Shown in pieces: positions 5,030 through 6,552 of a stretch of 6,552 nucleotides of DNA. The notes beneath the pieces were generated by a model. The model was not told where the DNA came from, searched no databases, and saw only the letters and a program-made list of their open reading frames with translations. Source of the stretch: an uncultured Collinsella sp. (GTDB lineage Bacteria; Actinomycetota; Coriobacteriia; Coriobacteriales; Coriobacteriaceae); assembly GCA_902475475.1 (NCBI GenBank), contig CABRZY010000099.1, positions 1-6,552 on the forward strand, in the 5' to 3' direction. How positions within the stretch are numbered: position 1 is the first letter of the stretch; every line of letters begins with the position of its first letter. Both the position numbers and the translations under genes were made by a program.

Positions 5030-6493
5030 ATGACGAAGACCAAGGCACAGCAGATTATGGCGGCGACCGAGGCTCGCGCGGCTGACGACGTCACCGCAGC
5101 CATCAAAGATATCGCTACCGAGTTTGAGCCCTATATCATCAAGCAGCGCCGGCACTTCCATAAGCATCCGGAGCTGAGCCTCGCCGAAGAGCGCACGACT
5201 TCTGACATCGCCAACCAGCTCGACGCCATGAATATCCCCTATGAGCGCCCCCTTAAGACGGGCCTGGTGGCGACCCTCCGCGGCACCGCGCCCGACGCCT
5301 ACCGCGAGGACGGCACGCCACGCCGCCGCATCCTGCTGCGCGCCGACATCGACGCCCTGCCCGTCACCGAGCAGACCGGCGAGGAGTTCGCCAGCGTCAA
5401 CGAGGGCTGCATGCACGCCTGCGGCCACGACTGCCATATCGCCATGATGCTCGGAACGCTGCAAATCCTGCGCCATATGACCGATGACATCCACGGCGAA
5501 GTCCGCATCGTATTCCAGCCCAGCGAGGAAAACGGCCAGGGCGCTAAGCTCATGATCGGCACGGGTGTGCTCGACGGCGTCGATGGCGCCTATGCCGCGC
5601 ACATCTGGAGTGAGGTCGACGCCGGCACCGTGAGCTGCGAGCCCGGTCCGCGCATGGCCAATACCGACTGGTTCCGCATCGACGTCCGCGGCACCTCATG
5701 CCACGGCGCCATGCCCCAGCGCGGCCACGACGCCGTCATGGTTGCCGCCGAGATCGTCAACGCCCTGCAAACCATCGTTTCGCGCGAGATCAGCCCCTAC
5801 GAGCCGGCCGTCATCACCGTCGGCGAGCTGCATGGCGGAACCGCGCGCAACGTTATCGCCGGCACGGCCTACCTCGCCGGCACAGTGCGCACCTACGGCG
5901 ATTCGACCCACGAGGAAATGCCGGAGCTCATGCGCCGCATCGTGGAGCATACCGCGGCAGCTCTGGGCGCCGAGGCTGAGCTCACCGACTACACCATCGC
6001 CAACTACAAGGTCGAAAACGAGGTCGCCTCGAGCGAGCGCTGCCGTCAGGCTGTAATCAAGTGCCTGGGCCCCACCGGCCAAGGCCATTATCGCGGCACG
6101 CTTTCGGGCGAGGATTTTTCGGAGTACCTGCGTCGCGTACCGGGCGTGCTCGCCTTTGTAGGTACGCGCAACCCCAAGATTGGCGCCACGTACGCCCAAC
6201 ATTCCTGCTTCTACAAGATCGACGAGACCGTGCTGGCAAAGGGCTCCATGGTGGCCGCCCAGTATGCTATCGACTTTTTGGCCGAGCCCACGCAAGAGGA
6301 GCTCGACGGCCCCGCGATTACCGCGGTCGCCGAAACCAACCCCGATCTGGCCGCCAAGTTGCGCTCTGCCAAGGCGACGACCGCCGAGGCTCGCAACGCC
6401 ATCCATGATGCCCGAACGGCTCGCCATGCCGCGATCAAGGGCATCCACGACGCACGCGCTGCTGCACGCCGTGAGGAGAAGCACGACGAGTAA
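5030..6493 (+). CDS. M20D-family metallo-amidohydrolase (N-acyl amino acid / HipO-AbgA type) with a C-terminal helical tail
   Basis: A cytoplasmic dinuclear-metal hydrolase of peptidase family M20D. Relatives remove acyl or aryl groups from amino acids (hippurate, indole-acetyl amino acids, aminobenzoyl-glutamate, N-acetyl amino acids); the substrate here is open. It has 487 residues. In order: RRHFHKHPEL (41-49), LRADIDALPV (103-112), CMHACGHDCH with ligands Cys131 and His133, FQPSEENGQGA with general base Glu166 and ligand Glu167, HIWSE (His191), the dimerisation-domain motifs HGAMPQRGHDAV and GTARNVIAG, GTVRTYG, LSGEDFSEYL (359-366) and QHSCF with ligand His391. All expected catalytic residues are present. 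The family core ends near residue 418. The remaining approximately 70 residues form an Ala/Arg/Glu-rich, probably helical tail with an imperfect repeat (AIHDARTARH, GIHDARAAAR), not typical of the family. A helical stretch of about 35 residues also precedes the core. It is divergent from the YtcJ-like gene. Confidence 0.93.
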   Translation: MTKTKAQQIMAATEARAADDVTAAIKDIATEFEPYIIKQRRHFHKHPELSLAEERTTSDIANQLDAMNIPYERPLKTGLVATLRGTAPDAYREDGTPRRRILLRADIDALPVTEQTGEEFASVNEGCMHACGHDCHIAMMLGTLQILRHMTDDIHGEVRIVFQPSEENGQGAKLMIGTGVLDGVDGAYAAHIWSEVDAGTVSCEPGPRMANTDWFRIDVRGTSCHGAMPQRGHDAVMVAAEIVNALQTIVSREISPYEPAVITVGELHGGTARNVIAGTAYLAGTVRTYGDSTHEEMPELMRRIVEHTAAALGAEAELTDYTIANYKVENEVASSERCRQAVIKCLGPTGQGHYRGTLSGEDFSEYLRRVPGVLAFVGTRNPKIGATYAQHSCFYKIDETVLAKGSMVAAQYAIDFLAEPTQEELDGPAITAVAETNPDLAAKLRSAKATTAEARNAIHDARTARHAAIKGIHDARAAARREEKHDE

Positions 6494-6523
6494 TCGATTC
6501 GCTGGCATCTCGCAGTCATAGCC

Positions 6524-6535
6524 ACATCGCGATGT
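6524..6535. promoter_or_regulatory. 12-bp perfect palindrome after the M20D gene
   Basis: ACATCGCGATGT is its own reverse complement and starts 30 bases past the stop codon. It could be an operator half of the next gene's control region or a chance palindrome. No T-run follows, so it is not an obvious terminator, and the window ends 17 bases later. Confidence 0.3.
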
Positions 6536-6552
6536 CAAAGCGGGGGCGGACG

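Noticed and set aside
4874..5602. Upstream in-frame extension of the amidohydrolase gene
   Set aside because: It runs antisense to the M20D gene and across the shared spacer; family similarity starts at the ATG cluster 4861-4873.
5696..6538. 280-codon minus-strand frame opposite the M20D gene
   Set aside because: Antisense shadow of a well-supported enzyme gene, with no recognisable content or ribosome-binding site.
1..6552. CRISPR array, tRNA, insertion sequence or phage gene
   Set aside because: No regularly spaced repeats, tRNA cloverleaf, transposase or integrase motif was seen anywhere in the window.

Overview
The window (about 60% G+C by eye) looks like chromosomal DNA of a gut-type actinobacterium of the class Coriobacteriia, most likely Collinsella or a close relative. 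This is an inference from the actinobacterial character of GroES (a TASGL mobile loop), the base composition and the gene mix; there is no rRNA or other typing marker to confirm it. There are four complete protein genes and possibly the first codons of a fifth at the left edge. No tRNA, rRNA, CRISPR array, insertion-sequence transposase or phage gene is visible.

Layout from left to right. Positions 1-65 may hold the start of a leftward gene running off the window. Positions 111-251 are a large nested inverted repeat just behind groEL. The leftward operon groES (2012-2305) then groEL (278-1915) encodes the 10-kDa and 60-kDa chaperonins. Upstream of groES, 2306-2460 carries a strong ribosome-binding site, weak promoter candidates, an A/T palindrome and a degenerate CIRCE-like site with the correct 9-base spacer. 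A second large nested inverted repeat fills 2443-2653. A gene-free stretch of about 570 bases follows (2654-3223). It holds a rightward terminator-like hairpin, a 238-bp unit bounded by inverted copies of a 26-base motif (2731-2968), and the presumed terminator of the next gene. A leftward YtcJ-type metal-dependent amidohydrolase (3224-4861) is divergent from a rightward M20D-family metallo-amidohydrolase (5030-6493); the two share a 168-base promoter region.

Functionally, GroES and GroEL form the cytoplasmic protein-folding chamber and are clearly one transcription unit. The two hydrolases are probably cytoplasmic amide-bond or C-N hydrolases of small nitrogen compounds. Their divergent pairing suggests, but does not prove, linked regulation or use of related substrates.

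The most unusual content is not protein-coding. Two elements of matching design (long near-perfect outer arms of about 37-40 bp around a separate inner hairpin) bracket the groESL operon although their sequences differ. Beside the second lies a miniature-element-like unit with inverted ends. These are the best candidates for something undescribed in this window.
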